Below are positions 39,321 through 48,038 of a stretch of DNA of 64,000 nucleotides, one piece after another. The position numbers and the translations under genes were made by a program. Source of the DNA: Acidimicrobiia bacterium (lineage in GTDB: Bacteria; Acidobacteriota; Vicinamibacteria; Vicinamibacterales; CAVVIG01); assembly GCA_016871175.1 (NCBI GenBank), contig VFZL01000016.1, positions 1 to 64,000 on the forward strand. The letters run 5' to 3'. Position 1 is the stretch's first letter. Each line of letters begins with the position of its first letter. Below the pieces are notes generated by a model that was not told where the DNA came from, ran no database searches, and was given only the letters and a program-made list of their open reading frames with translations.

Positions 39321-39905
39321 CTACCACATCAGTCTCGTACGTAACGCCGAGAACGTCACGCCGGCGGGGTCCGCGGCGCCGCGTTCGGCGGCAAGACGCG
39401 ACAGGACGCGAACGTGAATCAACAGGCTGTCTTGCGGATCGTCGGAGAGCGGCACAAGAGCCCACCGCCGGACGAAGGCCGCGTCGCTCGGTGGGGCACT
39501 TCCGGTCCCGAGCACGCGTCCGGTCGCATCGAGGAAGTCGCAGTAGCCGGGGGTGTTCGCCTCGAGCGCCGCGAGGGCCGATGGCGCCAGGCCCCGGCCG
39601 CCGGTGGGCGACTCGGGCACTCTCGAGGTATCGCTCGTGGTGTCCGTCACCCGGACACCCGCGACGTCGTAACGAAAGGCGAGGCTGCGCAACTGATCCA
39701 GCTTCTGCGATGCCAAGACGCTAGCCGTCGTCAGCGTACGGCCCTGCTGCGCGGCCCGCGCGGCGTACATGAACAGCTGCGCGAGCCCGAAGACAACAAG
39801 GACGAGGAGGGTGAGTGCCATCACGACCTCGATAATGGAGACGCCGGCGACAGCCCAATCGGACCGCGCGGGCTTATTCGGAACGACGACGAGCCGGGTC
39901 GACAT
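39321..39905 (-). CDS. PilV-like prepilin-type protein
   Basis: 194 residues. Long leader, then the prepilin signature AGVSIIEVVMALTLLVLVVFGLAQ (cleavage after Gly, Glu at +5), and AARAAQQGRTLTTASVLASQKLDQLRSL as in PilV/PulI-type minor pilins. First of the minor-pilin trio. The 183 bases upstream of it, to the kinase stop, hold no gene. Confidence 0.82.
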   Translation of the reverse strand: MSTRLVVVPNKPARSDWAVAGVSIIEVVMALTLLVLVVFGLAQLFMYAARAAQQGRTLTTASVLASQKLDQLRSLAFRYDVAGVRVTDTTSDTSRVPESPTGGRGLAPSALAALEANTPGYCDFLDATGRVLGTGSAPPSDAAFVRRWALVPLSDDPQDSLLIHVRVLSRLAAERGAADPAGVTFSALRTRLMW

Positions 39906-40088
39906 GTGAGAGACACGTGCAACCGGCAGGCCGCCACGCGCGTGAAGCGAGAACTGCCGGAACAGTCCGATTTCGGAGACTCACGCTGCGACAGATCGCC
40001 CACACTGGCGCACATTTCGCGACCCGCACCGCACCAGCGGTGCGCAGTTTTCGCGGAAGGCGCGGTGCGCTTCCTGGTTGAGACGGCG

Positions 40089-41263
40089 TCAAAGCATCAG
40101 CGGCAGCGTGACCTGAAGGCTGGCGCCGCTACGCTCGAACGTCCCGACGACAATGCGGCCGTTGTGGAAGACGATGATCTTCTGGACGAGCGCAAGGCCG
40201 AGCCCCGTGCCGCTGCGCTTCGACGTGAAGAACGGCTGGAACACGCGATCGCGCTGCTCAACTGGAATCCCTGGGCCGTTGTCATCGACGCTCACGTGGA
40301 GCATCTTCTGCGCGGTATCGACCTCGGACTAGATCACGACCACAGGGGCGAGGCGCTCGTGCACGCACGCCTCGACTGCGTTCCGGAGCAGGTTGCTGAA
40401 CGCTTGACGAAGGAGCACTTCATCGCCCTCGACCGAGCCCCAGGTACCTCGTAAGGTGACGTCGCCTCCGAGCCCGCGCGCTTCCGCGTGGAGCTCTTCG
40501 GCCGCGCGTTCGCAGATGGCCGACAGATCCACACGCGAGAGCGTCAGCTCCGCTGGCCGGGCAGGGCAAAGTTGAGGACGTTGGCGACGACCTCACCCAG
40601 CGACTGCGCCTCGGCTCGAATGCCGCTCACGTATTGCCGGTAGGGCTCGGGCAATGCGTTGAGATCGAACAGCTTGCTGTATCCGTGTATCGTCGCGAGG
40701 CCGTTGCGGAACTCGTGCGCGATCCCGGCCGTGAGCTCCCCCACGATCGCGAGGCTTTCCTTCAGCCGCAACTGCTCTTCGAGGTGCTTCACCGCGGTGA
40801 GATCCGTGAACAGACAGATCGCGCCGTGTAACTCGCCGTGCTGGTCGGCCATCGGTGATACCGTCACGCCGAGGCGGGACACACCATTGTTTGACTCGGG
40901 CAGTGTGACACTGCGCCGAAGGATTGGACCCTTCGTCGGAAGACACTCCTCGATGAGATCGGCCAACACCGGCTCGCGCAGCAACTCGCGGTACGTGTCG
41001 AAGGACGAATTGTCCGGCACCCCGAGCATCCGACGACCCGCCGGATTCAGGATGCGCACGCTACCGTTCAAGCCGACCACGAGCAGACCGGCCGACACGC
41101 TGCTAATGATCTCACTGCTCATCCGCTCGCTGGCTTCCGCTCGCGCCGCGGTCGCGCGCTCCTGCGCCTTCAATTTCTCGACAGCCTCGGACAACGCCGC
41201 CGAGAGGATCGCCGTGTCGGCGGCCGGCCCGCGATTCCTTCGGGAGTCTCGTGCGGCGGCCAC
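40089..41263 (-). pseudogene. PAS-HisKA-HATPase sensor histidine kinase, one frameshift plus one in-frame TAG
   Basis: Read across the lesions the protein has PAS (SAGLLVVGLNGSVRILNPAGR), H-box (GIAHEFRNGLATIHGY), N-box (FSNLLRNAVEACV), G1 (VDDNGPGIP) and G2 (GTGLGLALV): a complete NtrB-like kinase. A one-base deletion near 40548 turns LPGQ-x-ELTLSRVDL into LPGQRS-stop. An in-frame TAG at 40329-40331 lies between VVVI and SEVDTAQKM. Restoring one base gives exactly 391 residues. As it stands, the ATP-binding domain is not made. Its 5' end overlaps the sulfatase frame by 152 bases. Probable partner of the response regulator at 35343-36745, with the minor pilins between. Confidence 0.85.
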
Positions 41264-43850
41264 GAAGCGCAGGAAGAGCGAACACCTCAGCGGTCCGGTC
41301 GATATGACGCCGAATGCGGTAGCGCTCGACCGCCCGTGTGTCGGCAGACAACGGCCGTTCGGTCCACGCGTCTGCGTTCGACACCCGCTCCCATAGATGG
41401 TCGTCGCCTTTCACGGCGTCGGCGACATAAAGCCGCCGGCCGTTGCGACTGACCACCGCGTAAACGGCCCCGTAGCTCGCCGCGAGGACGAAGACGTCGC
41501 GGCGCCGACGCGTCCTCTGCTCGTCGGTGTCGTCGACTAGGGATCGACCCATGAGTGGGCTACTGGCAACAGGCTGGTAGCCAAGAGCGGCGTAAATCGT
41601 GGGCGTGATGTCCGTGGTGAGGGCGACGGCACCGGAGTCCACCTGCGCTGAAGCAGTCGCACTCAAGGGCAGATGCATGATCAACGGCACACGAACAACT
41701 TCCGGTCGCATGTGATAGCTGTGTCCGAACTGCCCGTTCTCACCGAACAGCTCTCCATGGTCCGAGGTCAGCACGACCACGCTGCGGTCGTACAAGCCGA
41801 GACGCCGCAACGTCTCGATGAAACGGCCGAAGCAGGCATCGATCGCCTGCACCCGCCCGGCATAGGGTGCGTGGAAGCCGCTGAAGTCGCCAACGGGCAT
41901 CGTCCACCGACTCAAACGCGACATGTGCACGTCCTGCGGCAGTGTGTACGCGAACACCGGTACGTCGTGTGGCGTATGGGCGAGCTTCATCTCCAGCTCG
42001 CTCAGCGTACGGCACAACTCATAGTCCATCACCGTGACGCCTCGGTCGAGCTCATCGAGCAGCGGAGACGGTCGCAGGAGCAGTCCCATGATGGAGTCGA
42101 GGCTGACGAAGCGCCGGTAGCCGTTGACATCCAGCAGCTTCTCCAACGTGTTCATCGAGTGGAACGGCGTGACGTACTGCTTGTGCGGCAGCGCGGAGCC
42201 GGCCCAGATGGCTGGGACTGACAACCCGGTACCACCGTACCGCGTGAACGCGTTCGAGAACACGAGGCTGTCGGCCGCGAACGCGGCGATGGACGGTGTA
42301 AACCACACCTTCGGGTTGTACGGCGCGAGGTAGTCGTGTCGCAGGCTGTCGACAACGAAGAGGAACACGGCGGGACGATGCGACGCTTGCCCGAGATTCG
42401 GAACGAAGTCGAGAGGCGTGGGTGTGACGGTCATGCCCGTGAGATCCGTGTTCGCGCGAAGGAATCTATCGAAGGCGGCTCCCGCGTTGGTATCTGGCGA
42501 GGCGAGCCCTCGCGCGAGGCGAAACGACGGGTCGTAGACCGCATATCGAGCGAGCGCGCGTCGCAGGGCGTCTGCGTCGCCTGAACGGACCAACGTCGAC
42601 GAAGAGGTCAGCCCGGGCGAGGGGGACGCGTTCGGCGCCGGCAGCGAAGGGAGCACCGCCAATGCACCCAGCGGCGCAACGCACGCCATCATGACGGTCC
42701 GGTTCGTCACCGGGCGGCCAGGAGCGAGACGACGATAGGTCCAACCAAATGTCACAATCCACACCGCTGTCGTTCCGAGCCGGAGCACGACATCGTCCCA
42801 GTCCGCGGCGGCAGACACCACCGGCACCGCCCAGGCCAGCAGTGCCAGGCCCGCCACGGCGACAATCGGCTTGGCCGGACGTGCGCCGGACGACCGGCCG
42901 AACAGCAACTCGATCGGGTCACCGGACGCCGATGGCTCGTCCGCGGGTCGCGCGAGACGCCATCCGATCCAGGTTCCGAGGACCGCCGTCCCGGCTAGCA
43001 GCGCCATCGCATAGCGAAACACGCCTCGGAGCGTCAAGGCGAGGCCGACCGTCCCATCGAAAATCGAGCCCACCGCCACCACAAGGGCACCAAACCAGAT
43101 GGCCCACCTCCAGCGCCCGCCCATCCGCGTGCCCGCGCGGAGGCTGACCGCAGCGGCCAGGAACAGCGCCGTGAACACGAGGACATGGTAGGTGGCACTT
43201 CGCGCAGCCAGCAGGATCAGCCTACGCGGGGGAAGGTCAGGCTCGAAGGCGGCGAGCACACGAAGCCCAGCCACGGCTGCGAAGAGCGCCGTGACTGTGA
43301 GGGCGGTCCGGGCACTCGCCATCAGCAGGCGGCCGTCAATGCGCTCGAGGTCGAGTGGCGCGTCGGGCGACAATCGCGCACGACCGCAGCGGAGAACGTC
43401 GATGGCAGAGAGCCACAGCACCGGCACGAGCGCCGCGACGGCCACCCAGTGACTCCTCGCCCCAACGCTCACAGCCGCGGACTCCGGAGAACCCGCCTCA
43501 GCGCCGAGCATGGGCAACACCGGCGACTTGGTGTTCCAGACGACCGCCGCGGCAGAGACCAGCACGAGCGCCCAAGACCACCGTCGACCGTGCCAGGGGC
43601 GGCGCAGGTCGTGCGCCAAGACGAAGATGAGCAGCGCGAGCCAGGCCCAACCGAGCAGCGCATGTCCGTCGCCGAACGTGCCCGTCCACGGAAACACACG
43701 TGGGCGTAGAAACTGCAGGTATGCGAACGTGCTCGAGGCGACGACCGCGTACAGCGTCGTGAGCGCGCAGAACGCGACCACGACCAGCCGAGCGCCAGCC
43801 TGAAGCTGGGCAAGAAGGCTGCGACGCGCGATGCGGCCTAACGTTGACAT
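41112..43850 (-). CDS. Membrane sulfatase / phosphoethanolamine-transferase-like protein (alkaline phosphatase superfamily)
   Basis: 912 residues from ATG 43850. About eight to ten membrane helices fill the first 440 residues. The catalytic domain then shows FLFVVDSLRHDYLAPYNP (metal-binding Asp), RYGGTGLSVPAIWAG (probable Thr nucleophile; GT..SVP resembles EptA/OpgE-type enzymes) and VVVLTSDHGELFGENGQFGH (Asp-His metal pair). Such enzymes transfer or remove phospho- or sulfo-groups on lipids or glycans at the outer face of the inner membrane. The last 50 residues overlap the kinase in another frame and look random, so the true end may be near 41270. Starts 2 bases after the TPR gene. Confidence 0.82.
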   Translation of the reverse strand: MSTLGRIARRSLLAQLQAGARLVVVAFCALTTLYAVVASSTFAYLQFLRPRVFPWTGTFGDGHALLGWAWLALLIFVLAHDLRRPWHGRRWSWALVLVSAAAVVWNTKSPVLPMLGAEAGSPESAAVSVGARSHWVAVAALVPVLWLSAIDVLRCGRARLSPDAPLDLERIDGRLLMASARTALTVTALFAAVAGLRVLAAFEPDLPPRRLILLAARSATYHVLVFTALFLAAAVSLRAGTRMGGRWRWAIWFGALVVAVGSIFDGTVGLALTLRGVFRYAMALLAGTAVLGTWIGWRLARPADEPSASGDPIELLFGRSSGARPAKPIVAVAGLALLAWAVPVVSAAADWDDVVLRLGTTAVWIVTFGWTYRRLAPGRPVTNRTVMMACVAPLGALAVLPSLPAPNASPSPGLTSSSTLVRSGDADALRRALARYAVYDPSFRLARGLASPDTNAGAAFDRFLRANTDLTGMTVTPTPLDFVPNLGQASHRPAVFLFVVDSLRHDYLAPYNPKVWFTPSIAAFAADSLVFSNAFTRYGGTGLSVPAIWAGSALPHKQYVTPFHSMNTLEKLLDVNGYRRFVSLDSIMGLLLRPSPLLDELDRGVTVMDYELCRTLSELEMKLAHTPHDVPVFAYTLPQDVHMSRLSRWTMPVGDFSGFHAPYAGRVQAIDACFGRFIETLRRLGLYDRSVVVLTSDHGELFGENGQFGHSYHMRPEVVRVPLIMHLPLSATASAQVDSGAVALTTDITPTIYAALGYQPVASSPLMGRSLVDDTDEQRTRRRRDVFVLAASYGAVYAVVSRNGRRLYVADAVKGDDHLWERVSNADAWTERPLSADTRAVERYRIRRHIDRTAEVFALPALRGRRTRLPKESRAGRRHGDPLGGVVRGCREIEGAGARDRGASGSQRADEQ

Positions 43851-43852
43851 GG

Positions 43853-44416
43853 CTACTTGGCATCCAGCGCGGCCCGGTGCGCCAGCAAGACCACGTCGGA
43901 GGAGTCCAAGGCGATCGCGCGGTCGTACAGCACGCGAGCCTCGCCCGTTTGCCCGCGAGCTGCGAGCAGCCCCGCCAGGTCGGCCAGCCGGTCCGGGTTG
44001 TCGGGGTCGCTCACGAGGCACGTGCGATAGCGTTGCAGCGCGCTGTCTGAGTCACCGGCGTGCTCGTAGGCGAGCGCAACGTTCGGGCAGGCGGTGTCGG
44101 GCGCCGACGTGTGCGCCAAGTACTCGTCCCACATCACCGCCGCGTCGGGCCAGCGGCGCTGGGCTTCAAGAATCGTCGCTGTGAGGAACGAGACGAAGGG
44201 GTCGACGGGTTGTGTCCGGCGCAACGTCTGTGCAAGCGCCAGCGCGTCGTCCAGCCGTCCGTCGCGCATCGCGAGCTCGGCCGCGCGAAGCGCTGGCGCC
44301 ATTGGGTCCAGCCGCGTGGTTCCGGCTGGCGGTCACCCCGCGACGAGCTGCACGACGGCGTAGAGGCCCGCCAGCCCCGCCAGCAGCGCCGAACGTGTCG
44401 AGTGCGAGGTGGTCAC
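43853..44416 (-). pseudogene. Membrane-anchored TPR protein with in-frame TGA
   Basis: From GTG 44416 the frame encodes a signal-anchor (RSALLAGLAGLYAVVQLVAG). It hits TGA at 44335-44333 (codon 28), then continues in the same frame with RLDPMAPALRAAELAMRDG and at least three TPR units (for example PNVALAYEHAGDSDSALQRY) to a TAG 2 bases before the sulfatase. The two halves fit as one 187-codon gene, so I read the TGA as a nonsense change. The alternative is a 149-residue soluble TPR protein starting at ATG 44302. Confidence 0.62.
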
Positions 44417-44435
44417 ACCCCGGCAGGCCGTTTGT

Positions 44436-45206
44436 TCACCACTGATTGATATACCAGGTCAGCAGCGACGGGCCAACGGTCGCCGACAACGCCGCCCCCA
44501 TGGCGAGGAACGTGCCGAACGGCAAGGCGTACTTCATGTCACCTCGACGGGACGCGATCAGAAGCATGCCGACCACAGACCCTGCGATAGAACCCATCAT
44601 GAGCGTCATAAGCGTGGCCGGCCACCCGAGGAACGCGCCGACCATGGCCAGCATCTTGACGTCCCCCATGCCGAGGCCTTCCTCGTGGCGGATGCGATAG
44701 TACGCCTCCGCCACTGCGAACAGAGTGCCTCCGCCGACCAGGATCCCGATCAACGACGACAGCCACCCCGGGCCAGACACGAAACTGAAGAGGAACCCGA
44801 CCGCGATCCCGGGCAGAGTAATCACATTGGGCAACAGGTGGTGCTCCAGGTCGATGGCAAAGAGCGCGATCAGCGCGCACCCGAAGAGGACGCGCGAGAC
44901 GAAGAGGAGCGTGGGACCGTAGTACCAGAACGCCGCCACGAACATGGCGCCGGTCAGGCACTCCACCAGCGGATAGCGCACTGAGATCGGCGCGCGACAC
45001 GTACGACACTTGCCGCGAAGCGCGATCCAGCTGAGCACTGGGATATTCTGGTACCACGCCAGAGAGCGCGCGCATGCGGGACACCCCGATCCCGGCCAGA
45101 CGATCGATCGGCCGAGCGGCAAGCGGTAGATGCACACGTTCAGAAAGCTCCCGAGGGTCGTGCCAAGAAACGCGACGAAGGCGAGGGCGATGGGCGTCGG
45201 GATCAT
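44436..45206 (-). CDS. pilD: Prepilin peptidase / N-methyltransferase PilD
   Basis: 256 residues, about seven membrane helices. The N-terminal domain has GSFLNVCIYRLP and the zinc cysteines CPAC and CRTC. The aspartyl protease pair is in FAIDLEHHLLP and GMGDVKMLAMVGAFLGWPA (GxGD). Cleaves and N-methylates the prepilins encoded nearby. ATG overlaps the preceding stop (ATGA), so it is co-translated with the upstream membrane protein. Confidence 0.93.
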   Translation of the reverse strand: MIPTPIALAFVAFLGTTLGSFLNVCIYRLPLGRSIVWPGSGCPACARSLAWYQNIPVLSWIALRGKCRTCRAPISVRYPLVECLTGAMFVAAFWYYGPTLLFVSRVLFGCALIALFAIDLEHHLLPNVITLPGIAVGFLFSFVSGPGWLSSLIGILVGGGTLFAVAEAYYRIRHEEGLGMGDVKMLAMVGAFLGWPATLMTLMMGSIAGSVVGMLLIASRRGDMKYALPFGTFLAMGAALSATVGPSLLTWYINQW

Positions 45207-46162
45207 GACATCGGTTTCAACCGTTTCGGTTCAATGGGCAAGGGGAACAGCGGTGAGCGCGGGGACAACTGAACGCGGCCTTCAGCATCGAGCTCATACG
45301 GCACCTGGGCCGGGTCCAGGGGAATGCCGGGGAGTACGCCCGCTCGCACGACGGCGTTCCAATCGGCCACGGCGAATCCGCGCTCCGTGGCCTGCTTCAG
45401 GTACGCCTGGATCTCATCGATTTGATCCAGGGCGCGGAGCTGCGTGAGCCGACGCTCGGCATCCGACTTGAGCCACTCGATCTCGGCGGACTCTCGGATC
45501 GATTCCCACATCAGTCGCGAGGACCTTCGGTCGCCGCCTTCGCTGAGCGTCGTGGCGGCCAAGGACTTCAGCCACCAGGGTGCACCAGGCACGGCACTAC
45601 CCCGCTTGAACCACTCCGCGGCTGCCGTGTAATCGTGTCGCCACCAATAATGGACGAACCCGATGTCCTGCATGTACTCCCACTTGTCTGGGCGGTGGCG
45701 CAGGCCTTTCTCGAGGAGGGCGATCGCAAGGTCAGGTTGACCGGCGCCGCCGGGAAACGGCTCGGCCAGAAAGATCGCTCCGAACCGATACGCGATGTTG
45801 AAGCGCGGGTCCAGCGTCGTCGTCAGATCGAGCATTGGGTAGAGCAATGGATAGCCCTGTTGCGCATCGGCGCCCCCTGCCGGTGCCGGCCGGCCCTGCT
45901 GACCGGCGAGACGAAGCTTCGTGCTCCCGTAATACTGGATGGCGCGGACCCAGTACAAATCGGCAGCCAACGCGTGATACCCCAGGGTCAGCCGACGGAT
46001 CGCCGTGCCCGAGGTGAGGTACAGACTGCCCGCCGTGGCTGGCGGTGAGGGATAGCGGACCTCGCGATACGCCTGGACACCGGCGGCCGAGGCGATCAAC
46101 AGGAGAACGATCGCCGCCGCACCCACGACGCCCGCTGCGCCCGGTTGTGCTGACGTGTTCAC
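45203..46162 (-). CDS. Membrane-anchored TPR-like protein, function unknown
   Basis: 319 residues. N-terminal membrane anchor (about 12-30), then RRLTLGYHALAADLYWVRAIQYYG, LDPRFNIAYRFGAIFLA, LLEKGLRHRPDKWEYMQDIGFVHYWW and AAEWFKRGSAVPGAPWWLKSLAA. These are helical TPR-like pairs rich in Trp and Tyr. No catalytic motif. It overlaps both neighbours by ATGA, between the ABC permease and the prepilin peptidase, so it probably acts in the envelope with one of them. I do not recognise a named family. Confidence 0.72.
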   Translation of the reverse strand: MNTSAQPGAAGVVGAAAIVLLLIASAAGVQAYREVRYPSPPATAGSLYLTSGTAIRRLTLGYHALAADLYWVRAIQYYGSTKLRLAGQQGRPAPAGGADAQQGYPLLYPMLDLTTTLDPRFNIAYRFGAIFLAEPFPGGAGQPDLAIALLEKGLRHRPDKWEYMQDIGFVHYWWRHDYTAAAEWFKRGSAVPGAPWWLKSLAATTLSEGGDRRSSRLMWESIRESAEIEWLKSDAERRLTQLRALDQIDEIQAYLKQATERGFAVADWNAVVRAGVLPGIPLDPAQVPYELDAEGRVQLSPRSPLFPLPIEPKRLKPMS

Positions 46163-46965
46163 TTGAAATCTCGCCTCGCGAACACAGCGGTGGCCGCGGC
46201 GATCAGTGCCGAAATGTAGATGACACCGTACACGGTGGTCAGGACGAGGTAACCGGTCGCCACCGGTTGCCCGTGCACAACCTGCGCGCGGACATCGAAG
46301 GGCGATAGGTTCGGCAGAATCCAGTACAGGCCCGTCGCCAGCGTTGTCGCGACCGGCGACTCCAGCACCTGATTGAAGTTGCGGAGGTCCGCGCTAAACC
46401 GGCCGGCGATGAACAGCCCGAAGGTCAGCGCGGCGGACAGCATCGGCGTCGAGAACGTGGAGAAGAAGAGCGCGATGGCGGTCACGATGGCGAGCTCGAC
46501 GAACGTCAGTGCGATCGCCTTGAGCAGTGCGGGGTCGAGCACTGGCGCATCCCACGCGGCCGCGGCCGCCGGACCGGCCATCCAGGCCATGTACGCCAGC
46601 ACACCGTACAGCGCCACCGCCATGATCGACAGGTTGACGGCGAGCGTCAGCGTGAGCCCGAGGTACTTGCCGACGACGAGCTGGTAGCGCTCGATCGGCT
46701 TGGACAACAAGCTGTAGATGCTGCGGCGCTCGACCTCCTTCGACACCAGACCGATGCCGATGAACACGGCGATGAAGAGGCCGAAGACCGACGTCGCGAC
46801 CAGGCCCAGATCCTTGATGATCTTGACGTCCTGCCCGGCCGTCAGTTGGCCCAGCAAGTACGACGCCCCCATCAACAGGATCGCGAAGAACACCAGGTTG
46901 TACAGAACCTTGTCGCGGACCGACTCTCGGAACACATTGACGGCGATCACACGGATGGCGCTCAT
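46159..46965 (-). CDS. ABC-2 type transporter permease
   Basis: 268 residues with about six membrane helices. The N-terminal VFRESVRDKVLYNLVFFAILLMG and VSKEVERRSIYSLLSKPIERYQLVVGKYLG are the hallmark of NatB/Gld-type ABC-2 permeases. Works with the ATPase encoded immediately upstream (4-base overlap). Cargo is unknown. Confidence 0.87.
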   Translation of the reverse strand: MSAIRVIAVNVFRESVRDKVLYNLVFFAILLMGASYLLGQLTAGQDVKIIKDLGLVATSVFGLFIAVFIGIGLVSKEVERRSIYSLLSKPIERYQLVVGKYLGLTLTLAVNLSIMAVALYGVLAYMAWMAGPAAAAAWDAPVLDPALLKAIALTFVELAIVTAIALFFSTFSTPMLSAALTFGLFIAGRFSADLRNFNQVLESPVATTLATGLYWILPNLSPFDVRAQVVHGQPVATGYLVLTTVYGVIYISALIAAATAVFARRDFK

Positions 46966-47969
46966 CGCCGCGCGCCTCCCGCCTTGGGTCGCTCGACGGC
47001 TGCCGGGCGCGACGTGTGGAAGCGATCGGCTGCCGTGACCTCGGGGGCCCTCACCTGTTGGACGAAGAGGTCCTCGAGCGTCTGCCGGATGGGATTCAGC
47101 GAAACCAGTGCCGCACCGGACGCGGTGAGCTGCGAGAGCACCCGGTCGGGCCCCGGCTCGAGCGGCAGCTCTGCCTGGTACCGTCCGCCGCTAATCTGCA
47201 CGACCCGATGCGCCTGCGCCTCGAGGCTTCGGAGCGCGCTCTCAGTCACGTGCTCGACGACGAGCTCCCAGCCGTGCGCGCGAAATGCCAGCATGTCCGC
47301 CAGCCGTCCCTCCGTCAGCAGCCGCCCCTTCGCCAGGATCGCCACACGACTGCACAGCGCCTCGGCGTCGCTCAGCACGTGTGAGCTGAAGAAGACGGTG
47401 CAGCCGTGATCGCGCAGTCGGAGAATCAGCGCACGAACATCGCGACGCCCGAGCGGGTCGAGGCCGGACATCGGTTCATCGAAGATCACGAGCTCGGGAT
47501 CGTTGATCAGCGCTTGCGCGATGCCAACGCGCTGCAGCATCCCCTTCGAAAACTTCCGTAGCGGCAAGCGCCGCTCAGCCCCGATGCCCACCTCGTCCAG
47601 CAGCCGGCCGGCGCGCGTGCGTCGGTCGGCGGGCGCGTACCCGAACAGGCCCGCGAAGTACTCGAGGAGCTCTTCGGCGGTCAAGTAGTCGTAGAAGTAG
47701 GGGTTCTCCGGGAGGTAGCCGAGCCGCTGGCGCACCGAGCGTTCACCTAGCGGACGGCCCAGTAGCTCGCCGTGCCCGGAGGTGGGGAACACGAGCCGCA
47801 TCAGGAGCTTCAGCGTGGTGGTCTTCCCCGCCCCGTTCGGGCCGAGGAAGCCGAACACCTCACCAGGTGCCACACTCAGCGTCAGATGGTCGAGCGCACG
47901 GTACGGACGCTTCCGCCAAAAACCAACGGTGAAGTCCTTTGTCAGGTCAGTGGTGGCCAGGGCGTGCAT
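46962..47969 (-). CDS. ABC transporter ATP-binding protein
   Basis: 335 residues from ATG 47969; TTG 47978 is an alternative. Walker A GPNGAGKTTTLKLL, Q-loop GYLPENPYFYDYLT, signature RKFSKGMLQRVGIAQALI, Walker B LVIFDEPMSGLDPLGRR and H-loop VFFSSHVLSDAE. This is a DRA/Nat-type exporter ATPase, paired with the permease downstream. The roughly 110-residue C-terminal extension ends in a basic, Pro-rich tail. Confidence 0.9.
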   Translation of the reverse strand: MHALATTDLTKDFTVGFWRKRPYRALDHLTLSVAPGEVFGFLGPNGAGKTTTLKLLMRLVFPTSGHGELLGRPLGERSVRQRLGYLPENPYFYDYLTAEELLEYFAGLFGYAPADRRTRAGRLLDEVGIGAERRLPLRKFSKGMLQRVGIAQALINDPELVIFDEPMSGLDPLGRRDVRALILRLRDHGCTVFFSSHVLSDAEALCSRVAILAKGRLLTEGRLADMLAFRAHGWELVVEHVTESALRSLEAQAHRVVQISGGRYQAELPLEPGPDRVLSQLTASGAALVSLNPIRQTLEDLFVQQVRAPEVTAADRFHTSRPAAVERPKAGGARR

Positions 47970-48038
47970 TGACGTCAAACGGTGAAACCCGGGAGCCCTG
48001 TCCCCGGTACCTCGAGCGCCTCAGGTTCGGGCCGGGAT

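Noticed and set aside
39918-39933. Sigma-54-like CGGC-N7-TTGCA upstream of the PilV-like gene
   Set aside because: The -24 part is poor and the transcription start would fall about 2 bases before the ATG, leaving no leader. Much weaker than the pilA element.
44333-44335. TGA as selenocysteine in the TPR protein
   Set aside because: No SECIS-like hairpin seen, no redox context, and neighbouring genes show ordinary TAG and TAA nonsense codons.
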